A DNA stretch of 64,000 bases from Lentimonas sp. CC4 (lineage in GTDB: Bacteria > Verrucomicrobiota > Verrucomicrobiia > Opitutales > Coraliomargaritaceae). How positions within the stretch are numbered: the stretch's first letter is position 1; each line of letters begins with the position of its first letter. The notes beneath the pieces are model-generated. The model did no database searches, was not told the DNA's origin, and worked only from the letters and a program-made list of their open reading frames with translations. The translations under genes were made by a program, and so were the position numbers. The DNA lies in NCBI RefSeq assembly GCF_902728235.1, contig NZ_CACVBO010000001.1, positions 2,194,001-2,258,000 on the forward strand, written 5' to 3'. Below are positions 42,628 through 51,491 of this stretch, piece by piece.

Positions 42628-42998
42628 TTGTGGTGATCGCGCTTGCGCGTATATGCGGTGTGCTGGCTTTTCGTTTGCTGGTGGCTCGGTTCGACTCTGA
42701 CGCAGGACAGCCGCAAGCGGCGTCACCACAACTCATTCTCGGCATTGATCGGCGGAGAGCAGAAGCTTGTGGTGATCGCGCTTGCGCGTATATGCGGTGT
42801 GCTGGCTTTTCGTTTGCGGGTGGCTCGGTTCACTCTGACGCAGGACAGCCGCAAGCGGCGTCACCACAACTCATTCTCGGCATTGCTCGGTGAGAGCGGA
42901 AGTTTGTGGTGATCGCGCTTGCGCGCATCTGCGGTGTGCTGGCTTTTCGTTTGCGGGTGGTTCGGTTCGACTCTGACGCAGGACAGCGTCACCACACA
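42628..42998 (-). repeat. family A REP/BIME array, right of the RAYT gene (three units, inverted)
   Basis: Units at 42628-42731, 42777-42869 and 42904-42998. Each reads TTGTGGTGATCGCGCTTGCG, interior GTTCGACTCTGACGCAGGAC, and GCCGCAAGCGGCGTCACCAC, the reverse complement of the left array's order. Spacers (CTCATTCTCGGCATTG, GGAGAGC-GAAG) differ from those on the left. The third unit has lost one palindrome (AGCGTCACCAC). The 461-base gap 42567-43027 contains only this array and the RAYT upstream region. Confidence 0.88.
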
Positions 42999-43027
42999 CA
43001 CTCATTGATCGGAGGAGCGTGGCTGCA

Positions 43028-45673
43028 CTACTGGATGCGCAGCGTCTGGATGGCTTTCCGTGGTAGGCTGAGTAGTGCGCGATCAGTGACTGCATCGAGC
43101 GACTTGCCTGCAAGGTCAGTGGACTGTATGGCTTCGAGTGTGGATTCGAGCTGTAGGCTGGTGCTCTGTGTGTCATCGCTGACGTTGTAGAGTCGCAGCT
43201 CGTAGTCGGCATCCGAGAGGGCGCGGAAGGCACTGACGGTGACTTCAGGGCTGACTTCGAGTAGGCTGTATGTGCTGGGCAATTGCTGTGCGTGTGTGCT
43301 GCGATATTTGTAGCGGTTGGCGGCATCGGTCTGCGCTAAGACTGGTTCTGTGGCGAGTTGTTGCGCCTCAGCGTTGAGCGCTGCAGTTGGAATTGCGCCT
43401 GCGATCGGGCGGATGGCGAATTCAAATCGATTTGCGCCTAGCACTTGTGCGCGTGGATTTGCGTCGACAAATTTAAAGAATTCGGTGCCGCGTAAGAGTG
43501 AAAGAAAGAGGGTGGTGGACTCGCCGTCTTGGCGTGCGGCGACTTCTTTGAGGCCGGGTGCTAGAATTGCTAGACCGCGGCGTTGGTTGCTGGCGGCCAT
43601 CCATGACTCTTGTGGAAATCCGACGGGCACAGGTTCGCTGAGCTCTTCGGCGATATAGCCAGGATCGACGAGTCGTGTGATGGCGTCGAATGCTGTGTTG
43701 GTGACATATTCTTCGGTCTTGAACCCCAGCGGGAAGCGCACGCGCAACCAGTGGTCTTTGACTTGATTGTCGAAATCAATGGCGACCTTGAGTTGTGGGC
43801 TGTCGGCTTCGAGCGTCACGGTGATGCCAACGGCGCAGGCTGTGGTGTGCTCACTGCGTTTTAGATCGATCACCTCTGTGGGTAGGTCAAAGCTGTAGTT
43901 TATCTTGAGTGCTGCGCTGAACGGGCCGTTGTGGATGGCTTCGATTTGAGCGCTTACGTTGCTGCTGCGGATTGGATGATCCTCGGGTAGGGCATCGACA
44001 AAGAAGTGGCCACCGCGATCGCCGACGTCTTCGAGTTCGAGTAAGTCTGTGTAGGTTTCGCCTGTGGATTTATCGGTGAGGCAGAGGGTGCCGTTTGCAC
44101 TCACTTGCACACAGAGGTGCTCGTTTTCGAGCGTGTTCTCGGCAGTCTGGATCTTATTTGCGATGGCAGGCGGTTCGCCTGCGACGAGGCGGAGGTTTTG
44201 GTAACCTGTGCCTTCAAGTTGAAGTGGAAGGGCAATGCGCACGAACGGGGAGTCCTCATGGAGTGGTTCCTTGTAAGGGAATGGCCGTGTGCGGTGGCGC
44301 GTTTCAATGCGCTCTAGGATTTGATAATTCAGCTCGGTGCCGTCCGCGGCGAGTAGGCGGAAGCCATTCTCAGCGAGTTCGGGCGTGCTGAGGAAGAAAG
44401 ATGCTTCGATCACTTCATTGCGCGGGTAGGCGAGTGTATTGAAAATAGTGATACAGTGATCGGATTCACTTTCGACGTTGGCGGCAATTCGTTGAGCGCA
44501 GTCTTTAATGATTTCCTCGGCGATGCGGCGCGTCTGTCGGAAGCGTGATCGCATGTCGTGGTCGGTTTCGTCGCTGTAGCTGCCGTAGATGGAGTCGTGG
44601 AAATGGTTGCGCAGGAGGTCGCGCCATGCGGCTTCGAAGAGGCCTGGGGCGATGCGTTTCCCGAGTAGCTTCTGTTGCAGTGCGGCGAGGGGCTCTGCGA
44701 TTTGGCAGAGCAGGATTTCGCAGGCGTGGTTCTGCTGCTTGATCCAGACGCGGTTGGAAAGTGTGCCAGGCAGCACGGCTTGGGCGCTTTCGGTGGCTTT
44801 GTGTTTGAGGAGGCTGGGTTCGCGTTGCTCACCTTCGAGGGAGACGTCGACCTTGTCCCAATCGGCGAGTGCGGCGTCGGCATACGTGTCTAAATCGGTA
44901 TGTGTGACTTGAATGCCGTTCTTTTCAGCGGGAGCGAGGTAGGGCTTGAGTTGCGCGTAGTGAGGCGCATCCCATGCGGCATGGTCAATCCCGTCGAAGA
45001 GTAGCACTGCGCCGGGTTGCGTGCAGGTGGCCTCGGAGGCTGAGTAATGTGCGAGGTCTGCGGCGAAGCGCTCCACGCTTGGTGGCACGTCGAATTTGTT
45101 GACGTTGCGCACATGCACCCCATAGCCCCAATAGCTGTTTTGACCGAAACGGTAGCAGGGCAGGGTGCTGCCGTCGGCACCGACCCAGTCGAGGTGGCGA
45201 ATGTCGGGGCGGTTCGTGCCGCGCCAGATGAAGCCCATCTTGAAATCGAAGCCTTTGGCGAGCTGCGGCGCTTGGCTGGGCATACCAAAGACGTCGCAGC
45301 AGAAAAGCACGCGCGAGGGCTCGCCTCCTGCTCGACGTGCGACTTGCATGCCGTATTCGAGGTTACGGATCAGTGACTCGCCCGAGGGAATGAAGAGGTC
45401 GGGCATCGTATACCATGGGCCGAGTTTGATCTGGCCTGATTGCACGCGTTGCTCGAATTCCTGCCGGCGCTCTGGACGCACTTCGAGGTAGTCATCCATT
45501 GGGCTAGATTGGCCGTCCATTTGAAAGGTGCCGACTAGGCGTCCATCGTTGAAGCCATCGAGCACGTCATCGAGTATATCTACGAGGCGGTAGCGGAAGC
45601 CTTGGAAGTCTTGATAGAATTCGCGATCCCAGTGTGTGCTAAGGACGTAGTGATAGGTGTGTTCGGTGGACAT
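43028..45673 (-). CDS. GH38 alpha-mannosidase
   Basis: 881-aa zinc-dependent retaining alpha-mannosidase. VLSTHWDREF has the Zn ligands H14 and D16; VLFCCDVFGMPSQAPQLAKG holds the nucleophile D127, with the usual serine-rich stretch changed to CCDVFGM. FHDSIYGSYSDETDHDMRSR supplies the other zinc histidine. The C-terminal 500 residues are the beta-rich domain. No signal peptide. It is the last gene of the minus-strand cluster that runs from GH125 (54.0 kb) and lies 48 bases after the BNR gene, across a tract with GAAATGCTGAAATGCTGAAA. Confidence 0.92.
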   Translation of the reverse strand: MSTEHTYHYVLSTHWDREFYQDFQGFRYRLVDILDDVLDGFNDGRLVGTFQMDGQSSPMDDYLEVRPERRQEFEQRVQSGQIKLGPWYTMPDLFIPSGESLIRNLEYGMQVARRAGGEPSRVLFCCDVFGMPSQAPQLAKGFDFKMGFIWRGTNRPDIRHLDWVGADGSTLPCYRFGQNSYWGYGVHVRNVNKFDVPPSVERFAADLAHYSASEATCTQPGAVLLFDGIDHAAWDAPHYAQLKPYLAPAEKNGIQVTHTDLDTYADAALADWDKVDVSLEGEQREPSLLKHKATESAQAVLPGTLSNRVWIKQQNHACEILLCQIAEPLAALQQKLLGKRIAPGLFEAAWRDLLRNHFHDSIYGSYSDETDHDMRSRFRQTRRIAEEIIKDCAQRIAANVESESDHCITIFNTLAYPRNEVIEASFFLSTPELAENGFRLLAADGTELNYQILERIETRHRTRPFPYKEPLHEDSPFVRIALPLQLEGTGYQNLRLVAGEPPAIANKIQTAENTLENEHLCVQVSANGTLCLTDKSTGETYTDLLELEDVGDRGGHFFVDALPEDHPIRSSNVSAQIEAIHNGPFSAALKINYSFDLPTEVIDLKRSEHTTACAVGITVTLEADSPQLKVAIDFDNQVKDHWLRVRFPLGFKTEEYVTNTAFDAITRLVDPGYIAEELSEPVPVGFPQESWMAASNQRRGLAILAPGLKEVAARQDGESTTLFLSLLRGTEFFKFVDANPRAQVLGANRFEFAIRPIAGAIPTAALNAEAQQLATEPVLAQTDAANRYKYRSTHAQQLPSTYSLLEVSPEVTVSAFRALSDADYELRLYNVSDDTQSTSLQLESTLEAIQSTDLAGKSLDAVTDRALLSLPRKAIQTLRIQ

Positions 45674-45702
45674 ATGAAATGCTGAAATGCTGAAAACTTT
45701 AA
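45674..45702. repeat. GAAATGCT oligomer tract before GH38
   Basis: The words GAAATGCTGAAATGCTGAAA form a short-period repeat directly upstream of the GH38 start. A similar tract of GGAAAC/TGAAAA words lies before the GmhA-like gene. Confidence 0.45.
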
Positions 45703-45721
45703 GGAATTGAGAGCTTGTGGC

Positions 45722-48091
45722 TTAATCGAGCGGGCGTCGCCACCAGCCTGCGCCTTTGGATCCCATGTAGAGCCAGTCGTGGCCTTCGACGTGGATTAGG
45801 CGCTGTTTGACGGGATAAGGGAAGGGGTGATCGCCTGTGAAGTCTGTCCAGTGCGCGGTGCCGTCTGCTTCGAGTGTCGCGAAGAAGACGCCGTAACCTT
45901 TGGCTTGCGACCATTCACTAGTGTAGGCGAGTGCGATGCTGCCGTTTTTGGCAGTGAGGCCTTTGATGTAGAGTTCCGAGGGGAATTTCTTGAGCCACTC
46001 AGGAGTGGCACGCAGTTGAGCAATGCCTGTGCGGTCGAGGGCCCGCTGCCAGTTGATGCCGCCATCGATCGAAATTTCGAGGAATTGATCGCCATGGTCG
46101 TCAACGCGGATAAGCCCGAGCCCAGTTGATCCGAGGTGATCCCACACGGCGATTTGCGTATTGGTCGTTTCGGACCTGCGGATGACTTCCCAGCTCCAGA
46201 CGCCGTCAGCTTGACGGGTGCCTTTAAACAAATCTTCGCCGACTTCGTGTGTCGCATCGCGTGTGCCGATGCCCCAGAGCACATTTGGATCATGCGGATC
46301 GACCGAGAGCCCAACGCCCTTGTCGTTGATGGTGAATGGACCGTTGGTGTCTGCTGAAATATTGACTGCGTTTTGCTCGCCGCGAATGAATGCTTCGATG
46401 TCTTCAATCATCCATGTGTGAGCGCGTCGTGTGCCGATGTAGACACGACCTTTGTGGTGGGGATCTTGGATGATTTGATTGTAAAGTTTGTCGGGTAGGC
46501 CGCCGAGTTCGGCTGGTTCGCCGCCAATTTTGATCCACTTGTCTTTGGGGGACATGTGTTCTAGGCGTTTATACCAGAGTGCGCCGCGTTCGGATGAACC
46601 GCCGTAGCCAGAGGAGGTGTGTGCGAGCACGATCGGTGGTTCAAAGTCGCGTAGGATTTGGATCGCGTTGCTGCGTGGTAGGCGTAGGCCGACTGCCCAT
46701 GAGTAACCAGAGTCATAGCTTTCTTTGATTGCGTTGTCGCCATTGGATTGTGCGCTGTAGTTTTTATAGGCTTCGCCATCGAAGATAAAGGTGCACTGCG
46801 CGCCCCGTGTGCGGTAGAAGCGCACGCCATCAATTGTCTGCACGTAGCGTGTGTAGATGTTCTGCCAGTCGTAGCGGCTGTTGTATTGGTCGAGCTCCTT
46901 ATCGGAATTGGTGGTGATGGAGCCGCGAAACATTGTTTGGTCGCCGGTCGTCCAGATCTCGGTGTTAGGCCATGAGGCAGGTGTGAACTCCCAACTTAGC
47001 GGACGTGTGGAGTAGTGCTCCCAGCCAGTGTCGAAATCGACACGTGAGTGATGATCGTAGAAGAAGATGCGCTCCCATGAGGCGGTCTCGTTTTCGATAT
47101 GCACGAGTGTCAGGCCTTCGCGATTGCTGACGGGAGCCAGTGCGATGGTGACTTTGCCGTCGCTTGATTTACAATCGCTCTCGGGCATCCAGTAGTTGTT
47201 ATTATTACGCCTGCCTGCGTCGAAACTCGGGTTATTGGCGGAAAGGTCGATCCAGTCGCCGTCTGCTGTTTTACTAAACAAATGTGTGAGGCCAGTTTGG
47301 GGGTTGCCGATGTGGTCGTCGGGCGTGCGGTGTGCGGGCTGTTCGCTTGTTGCGACACGGTAGGTGGCGAAGAGTTGCTTGCCATCAGGGCTCCAGCATG
47401 CGCCCCAGCAGTCGCCAGTCTTGGCAGGTGCATCGACGAGTTGCCAGGTGTCGCCGCCGTTTTCAGAAAGATAGACTCCGCGCAATGAACCTGCGAGAAT
47501 TTGAGTCGGCTGAGCTGGGTTGTGATAGACGGTGAACACATCTTTGCGACCAGTGACGCCTGTTTCGAAGTGATGGAATTGCCATGATTTACCACCATCG
47601 CTGCTACGGTAGATGCCTGGAGTGCCAAGTGGGCTGACGTGGCGACTGCGTGCTCTCCAGCGCATACGTGCGCCGGGGGCGGCGATCAATTCGTCCGTAT
47701 TCTGCGGGTTGATCGAGAGGAACATGATCGGCTGATCAATTTCTGTGGCACGTTCCCAATTGCGACCACCGTCGAGGCTGCGCTCAAATCCATGTAACTG
47801 CCCCATGAATAAGTGGTTCGAGTTCCCAGGTTTTGCGCGCACGAACAGGATGTTATTTTCGGCGGAGTTCTCTGTGATCAGTTGCCAACTGGCACCATAG
47901 TCGTCGGTGCGGTAGGCGCCTTCCATGTCAGAGCTGTAGTAGGCGCGTCCGGGGATATTCGGGTCAAGGTCGACGCTTTGGATCTGACCGCCTGCGCCTG
48001 GATTCATATTTTCCCATTGGGCTAGACTTGTTAAACAGAGAGCGAAGGAGGATAGGCAGAGCAGTGCCTGTTTTAATGAGGGAGCAAACAT
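45722..48091 (-). CDS. secreted BNR/propeller protein (sialidase/GH74-like), smaller homologue
   Basis: 789-aa exported protein with signal peptide (QALLCLSSFALCLTSLA, then QWENMNPGAGG). It has Asp-box turns SDDGGKSW-like (SSDGGKSWQF, SENGGDTWQL, SLDGGRNW, SIDGGINWQR) of a propeller. Its N-terminus (NPGAGGQIQ, YYSSDMEGAYRTDDYGASW) matches the 1119-aa protein at 24558 (NPGGGGQVQ, FFSSDMEGTSISSDYGATW), so the two are paralogues; this one lacks the ThuA-like and YSTNLSQW C-terminal modules. It belongs to the mannosidase cluster and may bind or cleave the polymer. Enzyme activity is not shown by any residue I can name. Confidence 0.75.
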   Translation of the reverse strand: MFAPSLKQALLCLSSFALCLTSLAQWENMNPGAGGQIQSVDLDPNIPGRAYYSSDMEGAYRTDDYGASWQLITENSAENNILFVRAKPGNSNHLFMGQLHGFERSLDGGRNWERATEIDQPIMFLSINPQNTDELIAAPGARMRWRARSRHVSPLGTPGIYRSSDGGKSWQFHHFETGVTGRKDVFTVYHNPAQPTQILAGSLRGVYLSENGGDTWQLVDAPAKTGDCWGACWSPDGKQLFATYRVATSEQPAHRTPDDHIGNPQTGLTHLFSKTADGDWIDLSANNPSFDAGRRNNNNYWMPESDCKSSDGKVTIALAPVSNREGLTLVHIENETASWERIFFYDHHSRVDFDTGWEHYSTRPLSWEFTPASWPNTEIWTTGDQTMFRGSITTNSDKELDQYNSRYDWQNIYTRYVQTIDGVRFYRTRGAQCTFIFDGEAYKNYSAQSNGDNAIKESYDSGYSWAVGLRLPRSNAIQILRDFEPPIVLAHTSSGYGGSSERGALWYKRLEHMSPKDKWIKIGGEPAELGGLPDKLYNQIIQDPHHKGRVYIGTRRAHTWMIEDIEAFIRGEQNAVNISADTNGPFTINDKGVGLSVDPHDPNVLWGIGTRDATHEVGEDLFKGTRQADGVWSWEVIRRSETTNTQIAVWDHLGSTGLGLIRVDDHGDQFLEISIDGGINWQRALDRTGIAQLRATPEWLKKFPSELYIKGLTAKNGSIALAYTSEWSQAKGYGVFFATLEADGTAHWTDFTGDHPFPYPVKQRLIHVEGHDWLYMGSKGAGWWRRPLD

Positions 48092-48122
48092 GATTTGAGA
48101 TCGATATCGTTTTACGTATGAA

Positions 48123-48155
48123 TAAAAACGTGCCTCCGATTATGGTAGGCACGTT
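48123..48155 (-). terminator. terminator of the pseudopilin gene
   Basis: On the minus strand AACGTGCCT pairs with AGGCACGTT, followed by TTTATT. It lies about 30 bases after the pseudopilin stop and 30 bases before the BNR start. Confidence 0.75.
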
Positions 48156-48186
48156 GAAAGTAACAGATACTGTATGTAATTTATGG

Positions 48187-48903
48187 CTATTTCTGTCCGG
48201 TCCAGAACAGGCTGCCTTCAGGATTGTTAGGATCAGGGAGCTCCTCCTGTGAGATGGAGCGCACGCTTAGATCTGCGAATAGGACATTGATTGAGCCACC
48301 ATGGCGTGTGGCAGCATCCGTTACGGCTTTAAACGAATTGCCTGCTGGACCAGCGATCGCATGTTGCGCATCCATCGCGAGTGCGGTGCGAGCGGGGAAT
48401 TCGAATTTCAAAGGTGCGATGGCGGCAGAGTGAGGGCCTTGCTTTTTTCCGTCGATCCAAACTGGATTGGACGGTAACGCTTTATTGAGTCCATAGCCGT
48501 TGCGGTTGTTATTCACCTCGACCCCCTTGTTGATGAGGTCGTGTTCAGCTGCAGGGCATTCCCAGATTGTGCCTGTTTCATTATCGTCTCCGGATTCTAT
48601 TTGGCTCTTTCCTCTGCCAATGTATCTGGCCAAGTCTTCGCTGTCCCACATTTTCCATCCAGCATCCCCTTGTTTGATGCCGGGAGAAGGGTAGCTGCCA
48701 TTGTGGTCTTGTTTGTAAAGCTCGAGGAGTGGACCGATCTGTCTGAGATTCGCAACGCAGCGTGTGTTTTTTGCATTTTGGCGAACTTTACCCATTGTAG
48801 GGATCAAGATGCCCGCGAGCACTCCGATAATTGCGATCACCGTTAAGAGCTCAATGAGGGTGAATCCTTTTGTGTGTGGTGGGGTATGTGGGATTTTTGG
48901 CAT
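48187..48903 (-). CDS. type IV pilin/type II secretion-like pseudopilin with H-X9-D C-terminus
   Basis: 238-aa prepilin-like protein. KGFTLIELLTVIAIIGVLAG is the peptidase cleavage (G before F) and methylation motif plus the hydrophobic helix. VANLRQIGPLLELYKQDHNG is the conserved continuation. Near the end TRHGGSINVLFADLSVRSIS matches the H-X9-DG motif of the large planctomycete/verrucomicrobial pseudopilin family, but with L in place of G. Start ATG 48903 (MPKIPHTPPHTKG) puts the motif near the N-terminus; the frame is open to 48966. It lies within the glycosidase cluster with its own terminator. Role unknown, perhaps surface display or secretion. Confidence 0.85.
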   Translation of the reverse strand: MPKIPHTPPHTKGFTLIELLTVIAIIGVLAGILIPTMGKVRQNAKNTRCVANLRQIGPLLELYKQDHNGSYPSPGIKQGDAGWKMWDSEDLARYIGRGKSQIESGDDNETGTIWECPAAEHDLINKGVEVNNNRNGYGLNKALPSNPVWIDGKKQGPHSAAIAPLKFEFPARTALAMDAQHAIAGPAGNSFKAVTDAATRHGGSINVLFADLSVRSISQEELPDPNNPEGSLFWTGQK

Positions 48904-49170
48904 GGGGGCAGAGGTGGTCTTTTGTTGAATGTATGCTAAGGATGCATAAAATGCTAAATATTGCAATATTAAATATCCATTGGTGATAATTGAACTTTTT
49001 CGATACGAGGGGGTGCATGAATGCGTGCACAGAAATTTAGGCGTATCTTGCCCTTTCGGATGCGAGTCGCTTTTGTTTTTTTGATTCGTCTACTGTAGCT
49101 CATTTTTCTAGCGAAAAGGGTGTTGGCGTAGGCCGTGATATCGACGATTTTGCGTGACGGGGCCGACTGC

Positions 49171-51402
49171 TTATGGCTCGTTTTTTACGAGAAACAGTGC
49201 TTCACGTGCTGGTAACAGGATCTCGTTTCCGATTTGGCTACCGTCGTTCCAATCTGGATCGACCAGGCCTTCAATCCGGCGATACGTGTGTGACGGATCA
49301 ATGGAGTGTATGTCAAAAAGGATGTTGTCGTGCTTTGACGTGTTTAAGAGCACAAGGCCATTTTCAAAGCGTCGGTGCATGACTTCCGCGCAGCCCTTGC
49401 GTAGTGATAGGTGCGTCAAGGCGACATGTCCTTGTTCGGCTCCGCTTAAGATCTCGAGTTGCATTGATCCGCTTGCGGGCGCGGTCAAAGTTAACCGTGT
49501 GGTGTCTCCATTGCGTATTAACAATCCCCATTGCTGTTTTCCAGGCTGCCCGTTGACTACTAGGCGAAAGCCGATTGGCAGGGGGATGTCGCGATATTTT
49601 TCGCCGAAGCGATCATAATAGGGATGCCCTTTTCCTATATATTGAATGGTGAATTCCTCGCCCTTTTTGACGTCACCAAGGACTTCTGGCGTCTTGAGTG
49701 TCACCATGGCCGCGCGTGCATATCCTTTTGTGAGCGAAGAGGTTTTCCATGCATTGTGGGGTAGTTCGGTAAACACTACATCATACGACAAGGCCGACAG
49801 CTCGGGGTTCACTTGGAAATCGATCGTCTTTACGGTAGTATCTGCTATTTCTGGCGACAGTTTCGTGAAGTGTGCATAGGACAACAGTTCGTCGCCTAGG
49901 TGGTTAGAATGATACACTCGGTCTTCGAGTGGTTGGCCAAGCCAGCGGTAACGCTGGAGTGAACCTGCATTATACTCATCCCAAGGATATTGGTTTTTAG
50001 CCAAAACATAGGGCTTTGCCGTATCGCCAACGATTTCCGCATCCGCGATGTGTAATGTCCGATCCCATGCGTTGTTGGACTTCGGAATCCACGCTCTAGA
50101 TGCTTCATACACGCACACGCCGTTTCCCATACACGCCACAGCCATGCCTAGGCGTGCGTAATTGTTATGCATGAAATATTCGAGTTTGTTGGTGTATTCG
50201 GGGTTGTGATACGCATCAGTGGGAAATCGCATTGCGTTGAAGCTGATGTTAGGTGGCTGCGCATGGTCACACCACCATAGGTGCATGTTGATGTTCTCCG
50301 ACAGCTCATCCCATTGCTGTATTCCCGGAAAATCCTCATTCTCCGCACCGTTGATCAGTCCTGGGAAACGCTGGTCTCCCATCCATCCGCCATCTTGCAC
50401 GATGAGTAGATTTTCGCCCAGGCCTGCATCAAAGTCGGAGCCGAACTTCAGATATTCAAAGATGTCACGCATCCCGATGCCGTGCGCGTTGATCCCGTCA
50501 ATATAGCCGTGGTCGACGATGCCATCTGCGTTGATGTCCGTCCCTTCATGTGGCGCGAAGGTAGGCACGTCGAAGCTGAATCCATCGAGTCCTGATATGC
50601 ACTTGCGATAATAGTCCGCCAAATGCTTCGCTACATATTCGGCTCCATTCATGCCGGTTTTAGGATCACGCGGGCCGAATTTCGAGCCATTGAGCACCCA
50701 CAGATTTTCATACTTCGCGAACTTTGTTTGAAAGCCGAGTTGCGACTTGCCTGCTGCATACGCATGCCAGCCCTGTTGCCCTACTTGAGGTAAGCGGCGA
50801 AACGTCACTCGCTTCGTATGCATTTCGATCTTCAGCACCTGTAAGAATTCCGACTGTGTATAATCGGGGTGGCCTGCATCATCGAGTGCATAGACCAGTG
50901 CTTCTAGGTAGGGTTTACGGACTCGCTTCTGCGCGGCCGCTTGCTGCATGTATTTTTTCCAGAGTGGCGGAATCGCATCAAAGGTGAGGGTGAAGGTCTC
51001 CTCGTTGGATGCGATGTTTTCATGGAATGTTCTCGGATACGTTGCTAAAAAGTAGCCATTGAAATCAGGGTAGGGGTAGTAGTCTTCATCGTAATAGTGA
51101 TCCCCGTGCTGTGCGTATACGGCTTGCTTTGGACGGGTGCGTGGAAAGGCATTCCAATAATATTGTAATAGCACCCGAGCCTCTGGTTTTCGTCTTTTGA
51201 ATTCTAGAGCCAAGGCTTCATTCTGACGATAGTTCTGATGTTTTGCCGTGTGGACGATCACTTGATCTAGGTGCATTAGCTCATCGATCGACTCCCAGCT
51301 AATACGCTTAAAATGTGATACGATGGGGTAATCTCCAAAGGTGCCATCGTCCGCAGGGAGGTAACAAGCGCTCGCCAGTAAGAGAACCAAATAGCGTTTC
51401 AT
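49171..51402 (-). CDS. secreted protein of unknown family, glycosidase-like
   Basis: Not recognised. 743 aa with signal peptide MKRYLVLLLASACYLPA. The first 500 residues look like a (beta/alpha)8-type region (RVLLQYYWNAF, GLDGFSFDVPTF, ENLLIVQDGGWMGDQR, INMHLWWCDH), similar in feel to orphan glycosidases. DINADGIVDHGY resembles an EF-like calcium loop. The last 150 residues are beta-rich and end NEILLPAREALFLVKN, a pattern seen at the end of glycosidase C-domains. It sits 57 bases before the stop end of the GH-A gene in the GH125-GH38 cluster, so a polymer-cleaving role is plausible. Start ATG 51402 preferred over 51435. Confidence 0.55.
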   Translation of the reverse strand: MKRYLVLLLASACYLPADDGTFGDYPIVSHFKRISWESIDELMHLDQVIVHTAKHQNYRQNEALALEFKRRKPEARVLLQYYWNAFPRTRPKQAVYAQHGDHYYDEDYYPYPDFNGYFLATYPRTFHENIASNEETFTLTFDAIPPLWKKYMQQAAAQKRVRKPYLEALVYALDDAGHPDYTQSEFLQVLKIEMHTKRVTFRRLPQVGQQGWHAYAAGKSQLGFQTKFAKYENLWVLNGSKFGPRDPKTGMNGAEYVAKHLADYYRKCISGLDGFSFDVPTFAPHEGTDINADGIVDHGYIDGINAHGIGMRDIFEYLKFGSDFDAGLGENLLIVQDGGWMGDQRFPGLINGAENEDFPGIQQWDELSENINMHLWWCDHAQPPNISFNAMRFPTDAYHNPEYTNKLEYFMHNNYARLGMAVACMGNGVCVYEASRAWIPKSNNAWDRTLHIADAEIVGDTAKPYVLAKNQYPWDEYNAGSLQRYRWLGQPLEDRVYHSNHLGDELLSYAHFTKLSPEIADTTVKTIDFQVNPELSALSYDVVFTELPHNAWKTSSLTKGYARAAMVTLKTPEVLGDVKKGEEFTIQYIGKGHPYYDRFGEKYRDIPLPIGFRLVVNGQPGKQQWGLLIRNGDTTRLTLTAPASGSMQLEILSGAEQGHVALTHLSLRKGCAEVMHRRFENGLVLLNTSKHDNILFDIHSIDPSHTYRRIEGLVDPDWNDGSQIGNEILLPAREALFLVKNEP

Positions 51403-51491
51403 TCGGGGAATAAACAGCAGGAGGTTTTGGGGCATGGTCGGGTGGCTTATGTTCGGTGGGCAGACTGGATTGTCTGTGTCACTTCTCAGAG

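Noticed and set aside
41560-42998. CRISPR array
   Set aside because: Units are about 100 bp with inverted ends and conserved spacers; CRISPRs have short direct repeats with unique spacers.
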